The notes: generated by a model not told the origin, from the letters alone. A DNA stretch of 64,000 bases from an uncultured Pelagibacteraceae bacterium (GCA_902518835.1 CABYHH010000004.1:1-64000); one strand, 5' to 3'. Positions 25,355 to 37,534 are shown, counted from the stretch's first letter. A program made the numbers and translations.

Positions 25355-26041
25355 ATGAAAAAATACTCCATTATAGTTCCTATTCTAAATGAAGGTGATA
25401 ATATTTTGAATTTAGTAAAGGGTATATCTAGATCTTTGCATAAAAAGATTAAACATGAAATTATCATGATTGATGATAATTCAAATGACAGCAGTGAAAT
25501 CATTTTAAATAAAATCGCAAATAAAAAAAAAAATTTTAATTTTCTTATAAGGAAAGAAAAAAAAGACCTTTCAAAATCTGTAATATTGGGAATCGAAAAA
25601 ACTAAATTTGAAAATTTGATTATTATGGATGGGGACTTACAACATGATCCAAAATATTTACTTGCTTTAATCAAAAATTTTGAGAGAAAAAAACTTGATG
25701 TTCTTGTTGCTACAAGGAACTTTAATAAGAGACAGGGATTATCCATTTTGAGGTTTATAATGTCAAAATTATTAATTTTTTTTATTAATTTTATTTTTAA
25801 AAAACAAACGTCAGATCCAATGAGTGGGTTTTTTTTAATTAAAAAAAAAGTTTTCAATAAATCAAAAAAAAAATTGTATGGAAAGGGTTATAAAATCTTA
25901 TTTGATATTATAACTTCTTGTAAAATAAAAAAAATCTCAGACTATCAAATAAAGTTTAAGATTAGAAAAAAAAACAAAAGCAAAATGAATTTTTTTGTCT
26001 TAATGAATCTTATATCTCTGATTATCTCGAAATTAATTTAA
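25355..26041 (+). CDS. Family 2 glycosyltransferase (dolichol-phosphate mannosyltransferase-like)
   Basis: YSIIVPILNEGDNI, MIDDNSNDSSEI, IIMDGDLQHDPKYL. Confidence 0.87.
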   Translation: MKKYSIIVPILNEGDNILNLVKGISRSLHKKIKHEIIMIDDNSNDSSEIILNKIANKKKNFNFLIRKEKKDLSKSVILGIEKTKFENLIIMDGDLQHDPKYLLALIKNFERKKLDVLVATRNFNKRQGLSILRFIMSKLLIFFINFIFKKQTSDPMSGFFLIKKKVFNKSKKKLYGKGYKILFDIITSCKIKKISDYQIKFKIRKKNKSKMNFFVLMNLISLIISKLI

Positions 26042-27483
26042 TTTTTTTTGATAAATTTCCTTATATAAAAATCCTGTATATTAGAAATTTGAGGAAATTG
26101 TTCATAATAAATTTCACTAGTTCTAAAATTAGTACATTTTTTTTGAACCTTGGGATTTTTAGATATTAAACCTTTATCTCCAACGAAGTGTAAAACATTA
26201 TTCAAACACACAAACCAATATCTATCAAAATTCTCTGGAATATCTTCACCATATTTTATGATTTTAATTTTGTTATCTATTGATAATTTTTTTGTTCTTA
26301 AATAATTATTAAATACATCTGACTCAACTGTTACAATAATTTTTATTTTATTCTTTATTAATTCTTTAAGTACATCTTTCGTAGGTGGTCTATCAATTGG
26401 AGAATGATTTATATTTAAAATACAAAAGAATATTGTCACAATTATATAAAATTTTTCTAAAAAATTATATTTCGTTTTAGGTAATTCAATAAAACTCCAA
26501 ATTATTATTAATGGAATTATAAACATCACATATTTTGGTGACATTATGGAGGCTCTTGAGAAAGTATATAGAAGAGTTAAAAAATAAGAAGAAAAAATAA
26601 TGTAAAATAAAAGATTCGATAAACTATTTTTGAATATGATTTTTCTTAAATTTTTGATAGTCAGAAAAATAAAAGTTATCAAAAAAATCGCACCTAAAAT
26701 TTTAGATCCAAAAAAAGACCGAAAATGGTAATTATAAAAAAAACTTTCATACAAACTTGTATAATGAAAATCTCTACTTAAATTAAATTTTAAATAACTA
26801 AAATTGAGAAAAATATAAGAAATAAAAATAATAAAAAATAATATAAATATTTTATCGTATCTAAACTTATTGAATATAAAATATTTTGATAAATATATCA
26901 TTTTACCAAAAAAAATCGCACCAGTAATTGGCCATAATGATAGTATGAATAAAGAGGAGCAAAAATAACAAAATATAAGGAATGGTTTTTTTTTCTCTAG
27001 AATTTTATAAAATAAAATTATATTTAATAAAGAAAAAGCTACAAAAATACTATGAGCTCTAACTTCAATTGATTGCCATATTAAGAATAAGTTGAATGAA
27101 ACAACTATTCCTACTACAAAAATTTTTTTTCCTTTGTTAAGATATTCAGTTAGGTACATTGTAAGTGGAACCGTCAAGATTCCAAAAATCAAGGATAAAA
27201 TTCTCCCATTATCATCAATGTATCCAAAAACTTTAAAAAAAAACTTTAAGATAAATAGATATAAAGGTGGATAAAATTCTGTTAAAAATGAGTCACCTTT
27301 ATCTCCATAGTACCTAAGCATTGTTTCACTGTTTGATATATTTGGATCAGCAACATAGATAGAATGCCATTCATCATGCCATGAATTTCTATCCTCAAAA
27401 AGATAATAGCGTGTAAAAAAAGCGATAAGAATAAATATTAAATATATAAATAATTTTTTATTTAAAAATTTTATGTGATACAT
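26038..27483 (-). CDS. Polytopic membrane protein, GT39/ArnT-like glycosyltransferase
   Basis: DRNSWHDEWHSIYVADPN... FYPPLYLFILKFFFKVFG; multiple TM segments. Confidence 0.7.
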   Translation of the reverse strand: MYHIKFLNKKLFIYLIFILIAFFTRYYLFEDRNSWHDEWHSIYVADPNISNSETMLRYYGDKGDSFLTEFYPPLYLFILKFFFKVFGYIDDNGRILSLIFGILTVPLTMYLTEYLNKGKKIFVVGIVVSFNLFLIWQSIEVRAHSIFVAFSLLNIILFYKILEKKKPFLIFCYFCSSLFILSLWPITGAIFFGKMIYLSKYFIFNKFRYDKIFILFFIIFISYIFLNFSYLKFNLSRDFHYTSLYESFFYNYHFRSFFGSKILGAIFLITFIFLTIKNLRKIIFKNSLSNLLFYIIFSSYFLTLLYTFSRASIMSPKYVMFIIPLIIIWSFIELPKTKYNFLEKFYIIVTIFFCILNINHSPIDRPPTKDVLKELIKNKIKIIVTVESDVFNNYLRTKKLSIDNKIKIIKYGEDIPENFDRYWFVCLNNVLHFVGDKGLISKNPKVQKKCTNFRTSEIYYEQFPQISNIQDFYIRKFIKKN

Positions 27484-27492
27484 TAATTATAT

Positions 27493-28284
27493 TTATTCCC
27501 CCATATTAATTAAAGTGCCTTTAACTCTTGCTCTCGCGAATGAGAAATAAAATAGAAATAGCCCAAAAATCAAATAGATAAAATTTAAAAAATAAGCATG
27601 TTTTAAATTTTCATAATTTATTGATGAATTTATTAGAATATTTCTTGTTTCATCAAATATGTAAACCAAAGGTAAACCTTTTGCTATTATTTGAAAAAAA
27701 TTTGGAAGTATTTCTATCGGATAATATATACAACCTAGAGGAGCTAGCAAAAACAATGAAGACCAAGCAATATTCTCAAATGAGGGGCCAAATCTTAATA
27801 GACCAGCGCTAACAAATAATCCTAAAGTTATTCCAAATAAATACAGACTTAAGAATAATAGAAGAAGAGGAAGACCTAATTTTAAAATCGAGATACCAAA
27901 TAATGGTGAAGTTAAAATTATAGCTGGCACTAATCCAATTAATGTTCTTATTAGAGCAGTAAAAATAAGCGAAATAATAATTTCTTTTAGTTTTAGTGGG
28001 GCTATAAAAAGATTGGTAAAATTTCTACTCCAGATTTCCTCCAGAAAAAGCATGTTAAAACTAATGCTTGATCTAAAGAGAATATCATAAAGGATTGCAC
28101 ATGTAAGTATTACACCCAAAGTATTACTATAATATTGACTGTAAATAGAAAAAAATTTGGAAATAAATCCCCAAAGAATAATCTGAATTGTAGGCCAATA
28201 AATCAAATCTAAGATTCTTGGTAAGGAGCTTTTAATAAGATAAAAATGTCTTAAAAAAAGTCCATACATCTTATTTAAATTCAT
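27493..28284 (-). CDS. ABC-2 type transporter permease
   Basis: Six-TM ABC-2 pattern; LAPLGCIYYPIEILPNFFQIIAKGLPLVYIFDETRNIL; overlaps the ATPase gene. Confidence 0.85.
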   Translation of the reverse strand: MNLNKMYGLFLRHFYLIKSSLPRILDLIYWPTIQIILWGFISKFFSIYSQYYSNTLGVILTCAILYDILFRSSISFNMLFLEEIWSRNFTNLFIAPLKLKEIIISLIFTALIRTLIGLVPAIILTSPLFGISILKLGLPLLLLFLSLYLFGITLGLFVSAGLLRFGPSFENIAWSSLFLLAPLGCIYYPIEILPNFFQIIAKGLPLVYIFDETRNILINSSINYENLKHAYFLNFIYLIFGLFLFYFSFARARVKGTLINMGE

Positions 28285-29009
28285 ATTTTCTCTCTTGTAA
28301 GTTTCAAAAAAACCTCTTCCATATTTTTTCTACCATGTTTTTTTATTAGTTCTTTTGGGGGTCCCTTATCAATAATGGTTCCTCCATTCATCATCAGCAC
28401 AGATGAACACAATCTTTCAACTTCACTCATATTATGCGACGCAAGCAAAATCGAAGCTTTATTTTCTCTTTGGTATTCCTCTAGGAAACCTCTAACATAA
28501 TCTCCTGTTTCTGGATCAAGAGAAGCTGTGGGCTCATCTAACAGTAGTACAGTTGGATTATTGATGATTGATTTTGCAAGACTAACCCGATTTTTTTGAC
28601 CTGATGAGAGTTCCCCTGTAATTTTAGAAATAATTTTATCAAGTCTAAGCTTTTCACAAAGATAATCTATTTTATCTTTAAGTTTTTTAACATTATATAG
28701 TCTTCCATAAACTTCTAAATTTTGTCTGACAGTTAATCTTTTTGGTAATTCAATATATGGAGAAATAAAATTTAGATTTGTTAATAGCTTTACTCTATAT
28801 TTTTCAATTTCAAGACCATTAATCAAAACTTTGCCACTTGTTGGTTTAAGTAACCCTAAAATCATTCCAATTGTTGTAGTTTTTCCACAACCATTAGGAC
28901 CAAGTATTCCAATTATTTCATTTTTATTCACTTTAAAAGAAATATTCTTTACCGCCTGTTTAACATCATAAAATTTTGATAACTCAATCACTTCAAGTTG
29001 AGTACTCAT
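28281..29009 (-). CDS. ABC transporter ATP-binding protein
   Basis: ILGPNGCGKTTTIGMILGL Walker A, LSSGQKNRVSLAKSI, LLLDEPTASLDPETGD. Confidence 0.93.
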   Translation of the reverse strand: MSTQLEVIELSKFYDVKQAVKNISFKVNKNEIIGILGPNGCGKTTTIGMILGLLKPTSGKVLINGLEIEKYRVKLLTNLNFISPYIELPKRLTVRQNLEVYGRLYNVKKLKDKIDYLCEKLRLDKIISKITGELSSGQKNRVSLAKSIINNPTVLLLDEPTASLDPETGDYVRGFLEEYQRENKASILLASHNMSEVERLCSSVLMMNGGTIIDKGPPKELIKKHGRKNMEEVFLKLTREKI

Positions 29010-29941
29010 TAAAATTTTGACGCTCTCAAAAGGCGATCATTAATTGTTTTCCCTAGACCTTTATTAGGAATTTTACCAACAGCTATTGATTTATATTTAT
29101 AATCTTTAATTCTTCTTAATGTGCCGTATAGATTTCTGGCTGCTTCACTAAGGTTACCTTGTTTTGATAAAAAAAAATAATTTGGTTTATCTATTTTTCT
29201 TTTTTTAAACAACAAAAAGGCTTCATCTTTTCTCTTTATTTTTGCGTTGACTCTTAATGGTATACCTGGTGAATAATGAATTCTCGATTGTCCAGGTAAT
29301 AAATTTTTATTTTGGTTAATATTGAAAGATATTTTTTTTTTTAATAAATCTCTTATGGATGATATATCTAATGCACCTAATCTTAAAACTTTTGGTTTCT
29401 TTCTTACATCAATTATAGTTGATTCTACTCCAATCGAAGATTTTCCTCCGTCTAAGATATATTTTATTCCCCGCCCAAAATCCCTCTCCACATCTGATGA
29501 GCTAACTGAGCTAACTTTAGATGATTGATTTGCACTTGGTGCAGCAAGTGGAAAGTTTAAATCTTTTAATAAATTCCTCGTAATTAAATGTTTGGGGAAC
29601 CTTACTGCTAGAGTATTCTTATTATTGGTTGCAACTTTTGATATCTTGGAGTCTTTTTTAAGATCAAGAATAAACGTTAGAGGCCCAGGGCAAAACTTCT
29701 TATATAACTTAATAAAATCTTGATTAATGTAACAATCTTTTTTTAAATCTTTGTAACCGTAATAGTGAACTATAAGAGGGTTATTTCTTGGTCTTTTTTT
29801 TATTCTGAAAATTTTTTGACATGCTAGATTAGAATAAGCATTTCCTGCTAGTCCGTAAACTGTCTCTGTAGGAATAGCTACACACTCACTTTTATTGAGT
29901 AATTTTTTTGCTTTTTTGATATTTGAAAAATTTATTTTCAT
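29009..29941 (-). CDS. L-threonylcarbamoyladenylate synthase (Sua5/TsaC family)
   Basis: VAIPTETVYGLAGNAYS, KRPRNNPLIVH, LAAPSANQSSKVS, GQSRIHYSPGIPL. Confidence 0.93.
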   Translation of the reverse strand: MKINFSNIKKAKKLLNKSECVAIPTETVYGLAGNAYSNLACQKIFRIKKRPRNNPLIVHYYGYKDLKKDCYINQDFIKLYKKFCPGPLTFILDLKKDSKISKVATNNKNTLAVRFPKHLITRNLLKDLNFPLAAPSANQSSKVSSVSSSDVERDFGRGIKYILDGGKSSIGVESTIIDVRKKPKVLRLGALDISSIRDLLKKKISFNINQNKNLLPGQSRIHYSPGIPLRVNAKIKRKDEAFLLFKKRKIDKPNYFFLSKQGNLSEAARNLYGTLRRIKDYKYKSIAVGKIPNKGLGKTINDRLLRASKF

Positions 29942-29961
29942 GTATTATCTGAAAGTAATAT

Positions 29962-30219
29962 ATGAAAGATAAAAATTTACCAAATGATTATAATTCTCTC
30001 TCTCTAGAGGAATTAACAAATGAGGCAAATAGAATGATAGCAGATCTTGAAAGCCAAGAAGATTTGGAAAATTCTAAGGAAAAATATAGTGAACTATTAA
30101 AACTTAATAATATAATTGAAAAAAAATTTCAAATTAGTGTTAAAAATTTAAGTCAAAAAACAAAAGAAAATATCTTGAAACTTAAGTTGAAAAAAAATGA
30201 TCCAAAGAAAATTAAGTAA
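29962..30219 (+). CDS. xseB: Exodeoxyribonuclease VII small subunit
   Basis: LSLEELTNEANRMIADLESQEDLENSKEKYSEL; position upstream of ispA-dxs. Confidence 0.75.
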   Translation: MKDKNLPNDYNSLSLEELTNEANRMIADLESQEDLENSKEKYSELLKLNNIIEKKFQISVKNLSQKTKENILKLKLKKNDPKKIK

Positions 30220-31072
30220 AATCGCCAAAGATACAAATTTATTTTTAAAAAGATTCATTGTTAAACAAAAAAAATCAAATTTAATAGTCGCGATGAAATA
30301 TGGCCTATTTTCTGGAGGGAAAAAAATAAGATCAAAAATTTTAATCGATATTGGATCTCTATTCAAATTAGATTATAAAACACTTATCATTATCGGTGCT
30401 GCAGTTGAATGTATACATGCGTATTCGTTAATACATGATGATCTACCTTGTATGGATGATGACTCTATAAGAAGAGGAAAACCATCTGCACACATTAAAT
30501 TTGGAGAGGCCACGGCTGTTTTAGCTGGAAATTCACTTTTAACAATGGCTTTTGAAATTTTAAGTCATAAAGACTTGAGAATTAATGAAAAGGTTAAGAT
30601 TGATTTAATTAATAAAATTTCTGAAAGTTCGGGTCATCTTGGAATAGCAGGAGGACAATATTTAGATTTAAATTATGAACGTAAGAAAATTTCTCAAAAA
30701 AAAATTGAAGATATGGAAATTAAAAAAACTGGAAAACTTTTTAGTTTTTGCTGTGTGGCACCGTTGATTATTAAGAAAAAAAGTAAAAATGATATTAAGA
30801 AATTCGAAAATATTGGTGCTAATATAGGTTTATTATTTCAAGTTGCTGATGACCTAATTGATTATAAAGGAAGTTTGATTATTGCAGGAAAAAAAACTGG
30901 TAAGGATAAAAAAAAAGGAAAAGCAACTCTAATTAGTTTACTAGGATACAAAAATACTATTAGATATGCTGATAATTTAATTTTAAAAATAAATGGTAAA
31001 TTAAAAAAATATGGATCTAAATCAAGAAATTTGTCTGAAACATTAAATTATATTTTGAGTAGAAATAAATGA
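30197..31072 (+). CDS. ispA: Farnesyl/geranylgeranyl diphosphate synthase
   Basis: [48 protein letters not shown]. Confidence 0.92.
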   Translation: MIQRKLSKIAKDTNLFLKRFIVKQKKSNLIVAMKYGLFSGGKKIRSKILIDIGSLFKLDYKTLIIIGAAVECIHAYSLIHDDLPCMDDDSIRRGKPSAHIKFGEATAVLAGNSLLTMAFEILSHKDLRINEKVKIDLINKISESSGHLGIAGGQYLDLNYERKKISQKKIEDMEIKKTGKLFSFCCVAPLIIKKKSKNDIKKFENIGANIGLLFQVADDLIDYKGSLIIAGKKTGKDKKKGKATLISLLGYKNTIRYADNLILKINGKLKKYGSKSRNLSETLNYILSRNK

Positions 31073-32982
31073 AAAAGAAATATGAACTATTAGATGAGAT
31101 TAATTTTCCATCAGATTTAAAAAAAATACCTGAATCAAAATTACAGAAGGTCGCTGACGAATTAAGAGAGGAAATGATTGATGTTGTATCAGTGACTGGT
31201 GGTCATTTGGGAGCAAGTCTTGGAGTGGTAGAATTAACTGTTGCTCTACATTATATTTTTAATACACCTAATGATAAATTAATTTGGGATGTAGGTCATC
31301 AATGTTATCCACATAAAATTTTAACTGGGAGAAAAGATAGAATAAGAACTCTAAGACAAGGAAATGGTCTTTCTGGTTTTACAAAGAGGTCAGAGAGTGA
31401 GTATGATACCTTTGGTGCTGCACACAGCTCAACATCAATTTCATCAGCGTTAGGGATTGCAGAAGCAAATAAACTATCTAATAAATCTGACAATGTAATT
31501 GCAGTAATTGGTGATGGTGCAATCAGCGCAGGAATGGCTTATGAGGCTATGAATAATGCTGGTGCCTCAAAAACTAAGATGATCGTAATTCTAAATGATA
31601 ATGATATGTCAATTGCTCGACCAGTAGGGGCAATGAGCACTTATTTAGCAAAAATTTTTTCAGGAAAGATTTATTTTAGTCTAAGAGAGACTATTAAATT
31701 AATTATGTCAGCCTTTTCAAAAAGATTTAGCGCAAAAGCTGGTAAGGCAGAAGATTTACTTAGATCAGCTGTGACAGGTGGAACTTTGTTCAGCTCACTT
31801 GGATTTTATTATATTGGTCCAATAGATGGTCATGATTTGAATTCATTAGTTCCAATTTTAAAAAATGCTAAAGACTCTAAACATCAAGGACCAATTTTAA
31901 TTCACATTAAAACAAAAAAAGGAAAAGGCTATACTTTCGCTGAGGAAGCAAAGGATAATTATCATGGAGTATCAAAATTTAATGTTGAAACTGGTGAACA
32001 ATTAAAAAGCTCAAGCAAAATTCCCTCATATACAAAAGTTTTTGCAAATACCCTAATTCAACATGCTAAAAAGGATAGTAAAATTGTAGCTATCACAGCA
32101 GCAATGCCTGACGGTACTGGTCTAGATATTTTTCGTAAAGAATTTCCAGATAGGACTTTTGATGTTGGGATCGCAGAACAACATGCCGTTACATTTGCTG
32201 CAGGTTTAGCAACTGAAAATTTTAAGGCCTACGTAGCTATTTACTCTACTTTTCTTCAAAGAGCTTATGATCAAGTAGTTCACGATGTAGCAATACAAAG
32301 TTTACCTGTTAGATTCGCAATTGATAGAGCAGGACTTGTTGGTGCCGATGGACCAACACATGCTGGAAGTTTTGACATAACTTATCTAACCACTTTACCA
32401 AATTTTATTGTTATGGCAGCAAGTGACGAAGCTGAGCTTGTAAGAATGATTAATACCTCTACCGAGATTAATGATAGACCTTCAGCATTTAGATATCCAA
32501 GAGGAACAGGATTAGGTTCTATTCTACCTCCGATAAATGAAAAAATTGAGATAGGAAAGTCAAAAATTATTAAAGAGGGAAAAAAATTAGCAATCCTAAA
32601 TTTTGGAGCAAGATTGAATGAGACTTTGAAAGCTGCAGAAAATTTATCAAAAAAAGGCATACTAATAACTGTTGTTGATGCCAGATTTGCAAAACCTTTA
32701 GATGAAAACCTAATTTGGCAATTAGCTACAACTCATGAAGCGATAATGACAATTGAGGAAGGCTCAATTGGGGGTTTTGGATCTCATGTGGTGAATTTTT
32801 TGACCAAAAAAGGTTTAATGGATTCTAATTTAAAATTTAGATCATTAACATTACCAGATATTTTTATTGATCAAGATACTCCAGACAAAATGTATAAATT
32901 AGCAAATCTTGACTCAGTTTCAATTGAAGAGAAAGTTTTAGATTTACTAAATTCTAATATAGTTTTAAAAAAACAAAAATAA
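31069..32982 (+). CDS. dxs: 1-deoxy-D-xylulose-5-phosphate synthase
   Basis: [58 protein letters not shown]. Confidence 0.97.
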   Translation: MKKKYELLDEINFPSDLKKIPESKLQKVADELREEMIDVVSVTGGHLGASLGVVELTVALHYIFNTPNDKLIWDVGHQCYPHKILTGRKDRIRTLRQGNGLSGFTKRSESEYDTFGAAHSSTSISSALGIAEANKLSNKSDNVIAVIGDGAISAGMAYEAMNNAGASKTKMIVILNDNDMSIARPVGAMSTYLAKIFSGKIYFSLRETIKLIMSAFSKRFSAKAGKAEDLLRSAVTGGTLFSSLGFYYIGPIDGHDLNSLVPILKNAKDSKHQGPILIHIKTKKGKGYTFAEEAKDNYHGVSKFNVETGEQLKSSSKIPSYTKVFANTLIQHAKKDSKIVAITAAMPDGTGLDIFRKEFPDRTFDVGIAEQHAVTFAAGLATENFKAYVAIYSTFLQRAYDQVVHDVAIQSLPVRFAIDRAGLVGADGPTHAGSFDITYLTTLPNFIVMAASDEAELVRMINTSTEINDRPSAFRYPRGTGLGSILPPINEKIEIGKSKIIKEGKKLAILNFGARLNETLKAAENLSKKGILITVVDARFAKPLDENLIWQLATTHEAIMTIEEGSIGGFGSHVVNFLTKKGLMDSNLKFRSLTLPDIFIDQDTPDKMYKLANLDSVSIEEKVLDLLNSNIVLKKQK

Positions 32983-32988
32983 AAAAAA

Positions 32989-34071
32989 CTAACCACACTG
33001 AGCTTTATGTAGAAGATAATGATCTAATAAAACACACGACATCATTGCTTCACCTACAGGCACAGCTCTAATACCCACACATGGATCATGTCTACCTTTT
33101 ACTGATATACTTGTATTCTTACCAAACTTATTAATTGTTTTTCGACTTTTTAAAATTGATGAAGTTGGCTTCACAGCAAAAGAAACAATTATTTCTTGAC
33201 CTGAAGAAATGCCTCCCAGAATACCTCCAGCATTATTAGATTTAAATTTGGTCTTTTTTTTATTTCGAGAAATTTCATCTGAATTCTCCTCACCTGACAA
33301 TTGTGCTGAGTTCATACCTGAACCAATATTAACTCCTTTTACTGCATTTATACTCATCATAGCTGATGCTATGTCGGAGTCTAATTTTGAGTATATAGGT
33401 GCACCTAATCCAGCAGGAATACCATTTGCCCTTACTTCGATTATCGCCCCACACGACGAACCAGCTTTTCTAATACTTAATAAGTATTTTTCCCAAATTT
33501 TTAACATTGATTTATCTGGGCAAAAAAATGGATTTTTAGATATTACTTTATCATTCCATTTATTTGTATCACATCCTAATATTCCAAGTTGGGTTACAGC
33601 TCCGGAGATTTTAAATTTCTTTCCTAATTTATTTTCTAGAACTTTTTTTGCTACAGCACCTGCTGCTACTCTTGCAGCTGTTTCTCTGGCAGATGATCTA
33701 CCACCACCTCTGTGGTCTCTTATTCCATATTTCTTGAAATATGTGAAATCAGCATGTCCAGGTCTAAACTTATCTTTAATATCATTATAGTCTTTTGAAC
33801 GCATATCCTCATTGTAAATTATTAACGATATTGGGGTTCCTGTCGTTTTTCCCTCAAAAACTCCTGAAAGAATTTGAACTTTGTCACTTTCCTTCCTTTG
33901 AGTAGTAAATTTAGATTGGCCAGGTTTTCGTTTATTTAACTCTTTTTGAATATCTGCTTCTTTTAGTGTTATTAATGGTGGACACCCATCAATAATGCAA
34001 CCAATAGCTGGACCATGTGACTCTCCCCAAGTCGTGAAACGAAAAGTCTTTCCAAAAGTATTAAATGACAT
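32989..34071 (-). CDS. aroC: Chorismate synthase
   Basis: [60 protein letters not shown]. Confidence 0.97.
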   Translation of the reverse strand: MSFNTFGKTFRFTTWGESHGPAIGCIIDGCPPLITLKEADIQKELNKRKPGQSKFTTQRKESDKVQILSGVFEGKTTGTPISLIIYNEDMRSKDYNDIKDKFRPGHADFTYFKKYGIRDHRGGGRSSARETAARVAAGAVAKKVLENKLGKKFKISGAVTQLGILGCDTNKWNDKVISKNPFFCPDKSMLKIWEKYLLSIRKAGSSCGAIIEVRANGIPAGLGAPIYSKLDSDIASAMMSINAVKGVNIGSGMNSAQLSGEENSDEISRNKKKTKFKSNNAGGILGGISSGQEIIVSFAVKPTSSILKSRKTINKFGKNTSISVKGRHDPCVGIRAVPVGEAMMSCVLLDHYLLHKAQCG

Positions 34072-34104
34072 TATTTATATTGTATAGATTATTTTGTTTA
34101 AATT

Positions 34105-34731
34105 ATGAATCAAAAAAACTCACTAGGGTTAAATAAATGCTTTTTAGATCTAAATAACCCTTTTGAATTATTTCAAAAGTGGTTTGAGGAGGCTAAAAAA
34201 AAAGAAATTAATGATCCAAATGCTTTAGCACTCGGTACCGCAAATAAAGAGGGAGTTCCCTCAGTAAGAATGGTACTTCTCAAAGGTCACAGCGAAAACG
34301 GATTTGTTTTTTATACAAATTTAAATAGTCAAAAAGGAAATGAAATCAAAGAAAATCCTAATGCTACAATGTGCTTTCATTGGAAAAGTTTACTAAGACA
34401 AATAAGAATAGTTGGTACATTGAAACAAGTAGATGATCAAACTGCTGATGAATACTATAACTCTAGAGCATATGATAGCAGGATAGGTGCCTGGGCCTCA
34501 AAACAAAGTAGCATTCTTCAAAATAGAGATGAACTTTTAGATGCCCTAGAGAATTACAAAAAAAAATATAACGATAAAGATAATGTACCTAGACCAAGCC
34601 ATTGGTCTGGTTGGAATTTGACACCTTCAACAATTGAATTTTGGTTAGACGGAGATAATAGAATTCATGAAAGATTAAAGTATTCTTTAGATAAAAGTGG
34701 CGCTTGGATAAAAACTCTCCTAAGTCCTTAA
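34105..34731 (+). CDS. pdxH: Pyridoxamine 5'-phosphate oxidase
   Basis: ALGTANKEGVPSVRMVLLKG, FVFYTNLNSQKG, EFWLDGDNRIHERLKY. Confidence 0.94.
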   Translation: MNQKNSLGLNKCFLDLNNPFELFQKWFEEAKKKEINDPNALALGTANKEGVPSVRMVLLKGHSENGFVFYTNLNSQKGNEIKENPNATMCFHWKSLLRQIRIVGTLKQVDDQTADEYYNSRAYDSRIGAWASKQSSILQNRDELLDALENYKKKYNDKDNVPRPSHWSGWNLTPSTIEFWLDGDNRIHERLKYSLDKSGAWIKTLLSP

Positions 34732-35741
34732 AAATCTCTCGACAAACTAAACGAAGTTAAATTTTCAAGAATATTTTTTTGATTACAATTTTTAAATATT
34801 GATAATGAGTTTGATGCTAAATTTATGTAATGATTTGCTTTTCGATAACATTCTTTTATGATTTCATATTGTTTGATTAAAGATAATGTATAATTAAAAT
34901 CAGCTTCACTTCTTTTCACTTTTAAAAATATATCTTTGAGGTTTCCTTTCTCTTTCAAATTCGCTCTTTGAAATAACAAAATTATTGGAAGAGTAATTTT
35001 TCCTTCATAAAAATCTTTTCCAATTTTTTTCCCAAATAATTTTGACTCTGAATTATAATCTAAAGTATCATCAGCTATTTGAAATGTTAAACCTAAATTC
35101 CTACCATAAAATTCTAAAGCCTCTTTTTCCTTTGTTTTTGTTTCGGATAAGATTGCCCCAACCTTGGTAGCAGCCGCAAATAATTCTGCAGTTTTTGCAG
35201 AGATAATTCTTAAATAAGTTTCTTCCAACATGTCTACCTCACCTCTATGTTGTAACTGAAGAACTTCACCCTGAGCAATTTTAGAAGAAGTTGAAGATAA
35301 TAATTTTAAGACTTCGATATTTCCATCATCTACCATCATTTCAAAACATCTACTAAGTAAATAATCTCCAACCAAAACAGAAGAATGATTATCCCAAACT
35401 TTGTTTAGAGTTTTTTTACCTCTTCTAATTGATCCATTATCTATAACATCATCATGCATTAAAGTTGCTGAGTGAATAAGTTCTACACAAGCAGCTAAAT
35501 TTATATCTCTAGTTCCTTTTGAATAACCACACAATTTTGCAGAGCCTAGAGTTAGTAAAGCTCTCAATCTTTTTCCACCTGTATCAAGATGATAGTTTGT
35601 CATTTTTTGAACTAATTCAATTTTGCTCTCTAATTTTGATTTAATTTTTTCCTCTACCAAAATCAATCTATCTTCAACAGAATTTTTAAGTTGAAAATAT
35701 GAATTATTTATTTTGTTTTTTAATTGTATGACACTTCCCAT
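34728..35741 (-). CDS. ispB: Polyprenyl (octaprenyl/decaprenyl) diphosphate synthase
   Basis: GGKRLRALLTLGSAKL, LMHDDVIDNGSIRRGKKT, FQIADDTLDYNSE. Confidence 0.9.
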   Translation of the reverse strand: MGSVIQLKNKINNSYFQLKNSVEDRLILVEEKIKSKLESKIELVQKMTNYHLDTGGKRLRALLTLGSAKLCGYSKGTRDINLAACVELIHSATLMHDDVIDNGSIRRGKKTLNKVWDNHSSVLVGDYLLSRCFEMMVDDGNIEVLKLLSSTSSKIAQGEVLQLQHRGEVDMLEETYLRIISAKTAELFAAATKVGAILSETKTKEKEALEFYGRNLGLTFQIADDTLDYNSESKLFGKKIGKDFYEGKITLPIILLFQRANLKEKGNLKDIFLKVKRSEADFNYTLSLIKQYEIIKECYRKANHYINLASNSLSIFKNCNQKNILENLTSFSLSRDF

Positions 35742-35855
35742 TTACTCAGCAAATTAGTATAATAGGTTGCTTTTGATACTTATCAATTGACGCACCTGAA
35801 TCTTCAATTATAAGGTGTCTTTAATTTCACAAAAAAATTCTATAAACATAAAAAA

Positions 35856-36662
35856 ATGTTCTCTTTTTTTAAAAAGAAAAAAATAATTCCACTTATTAAA
35901 TTAATTGGAGTAATTGGTAATGTAGGAAAATTTAAACAAGGTATAGATTTTGCTGGTCAAGAAGAGATTATTACAAAAGCTTTTTCATTTAAAAAAGCAC
36001 CATGTGTCGCTATTACGATAAACTCTCCTGGAGGTTCTCCTGTACAATCACACTTAATTTATAGCTTAATTAGACAACAGGCAAAAAAAAATAAAAAAAA
36101 AGTAATAGTTTTTGCCGAAGATGTAGCGGCCTCTGGAGGATATCTAATAGCATGTGCTGGGGATGAAATTTATGCAAACTCAAGTTCAATAATAGGCTCG
36201 ATAGGAGTTATCTACTCCTCTTTTGGTTTTACAGAATTGATTAAAAAGATAGGAGTTGAGAGAAGAGTGCATACTGCTGGGAAAAATAAAAGTACGTTAG
36301 ACCCATTTCTAGATGAGAAAAAGGAAGACATCGAGAGATTAAAAAACATTCAATTAGATTTACATAAAGATTTTATAGAGGTGGTCGAAAAAAGTAGGTT
36401 ATCAAAACTTAAAAAGAGTGAGGTAGAATTATTTTCAGGTGAATTTTGGTCAGGCAGAAAAGCGAAAGATCTTGGTTTGATAGATGAGATAGGAAATGCA
36501 AATCAGATATTAAGAGAAAAATTTGGAGAGGATGTTGTTATTAAAAAATTTGAGAGATCAAAAAGTTGGCTTAGCAAAAAATTATCATCTTCAAATGACC
36601 GAGTTGATCAATTGGCAAATATATTAGAGGAAAAATCAGTTTGGCAAAAATATGGCCTCTAA
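35856..36662 (+). CDS. S49 family peptidase (SppA/SohB-like)
   Basis: [47 protein letters not shown]. Confidence 0.9.
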   Translation: MFSFFKKKKIIPLIKLIGVIGNVGKFKQGIDFAGQEEIITKAFSFKKAPCVAITINSPGGSPVQSHLIYSLIRQQAKKNKKKVIVFAEDVAASGGYLIACAGDEIYANSSSIIGSIGVIYSSFGFTELIKKIGVERRVHTAGKNKSTLDPFLDEKKEDIERLKNIQLDLHKDFIEVVEKSRLSKLKKSEVELFSGEFWSGRKAKDLGLIDEIGNANQILREKFGEDVVIKKFERSKSWLSKKLSSSNDRVDQLANILEEKSVWQKYGL

Positions 36663-37533
36663 AAAAAATAAAAAAAAACCAAAATTTCAAACTTTCCAAG
36701 ATACAATTATTAATCTACAAAAGTTTTGGAGTAAAAATGAATGTGTAATTTTACAACCTTATGATATGGAAGTCGGAGCTGGAACATTTCACCCAGCTAC
36801 TACTTTAAGATCACTTGGACCTAAGCCATGGAAAGCAGCTTACGTTCAACCTTCACGAAGACCTTCAGATGGAAGATATGGAGATAATCCAAATAGACTT
36901 CAGCATTATTATCAATTTCAAGTTATAATAAAACCCTCTCCATTAAATATTAAAAAACTTTATTTAAATAGTTTGTTTGTAATAGGAATTAATTATAAAG
37001 ACCATGATATTAGATTTGTTGAAGATGACTGGGAAAGCCCAACTTTAGGAGCTGCAGGTCTCGGATGGGAAGTGTGGTGTGATGGGATGGAAATATCCCA
37101 GTTTACATATTTTCAACAAATGGCAGGTTTTGAATGTAAACCAGTGTCAGTAGAGATAACTTATGGTCTTGAAAGAATTTGCATGTTTACCCAACAGAAA
37201 AAAAATGTTTATGATTTAGTTTGGAATGATGAAGGTATTAAGTATAGAGAGATTTTTCATCAATCAGAAAAAGAGTACTCAGCTTATAACTTTGATCATG
37301 CTAATACTGAAAATTTATTTAAAATATTTGATATGCATGAGAGTGAGGCAAAATCATTAGTTGAAAAAAATATATCTTTACCTGCATACGATCAATGTTT
37401 GAAAGCAAGCCATATATTTAATGTTTTAGATGCTCGTGGAGCTATTAGTGTTGCTCAAAGAGCAGAATATATTGGTCGAATAAGAGAAATTACAAAACAA
37501 GCTGCTGCAATTTGGGTTGAGTCGCAAACATAA
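36652..37533 (+). CDS. glyQ: Glycyl-tRNA synthetase alpha subunit
   Basis: [46 protein letters not shown]. Confidence 0.97.
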   Translation: MASKKNKKKPKFQTFQDTIINLQKFWSKNECVILQPYDMEVGAGTFHPATTLRSLGPKPWKAAYVQPSRRPSDGRYGDNPNRLQHYYQFQVIIKPSPLNIKKLYLNSLFVIGINYKDHDIRFVEDDWESPTLGAAGLGWEVWCDGMEISQFTYFQQMAGFECKPVSVEITYGLERICMFTQQKKNVYDLVWNDEGIKYREIFHQSEKEYSAYNFDHANTENLFKIFDMHESEAKSLVEKNISLPAYDQCLKASHIFNVLDARGAISVAQRAEYIGRIREITKQAAAIWVESQT

Positions 37534-37534
37534 A

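Noticed and set aside
25327-25857. Minus-strand ORF of 176 aa opposite the GT2 gene
   Set aside because: Overlaps tRNA-Arg and a clear GT2 gene; translation is the typical Phe/Ile/Ser-rich complement of a Lys-rich AT-rich gene.
35742-35855. Possible small RNA or tRNA-like structure in the ispB/S49 peptidase divergent gap
   Set aside because: Weak short hairpins (AGCAA/TTGCT, GCACC/GGTGT) but no complete cloverleaf or known RNA signature; a divergent promoter region is the simpler explanation.
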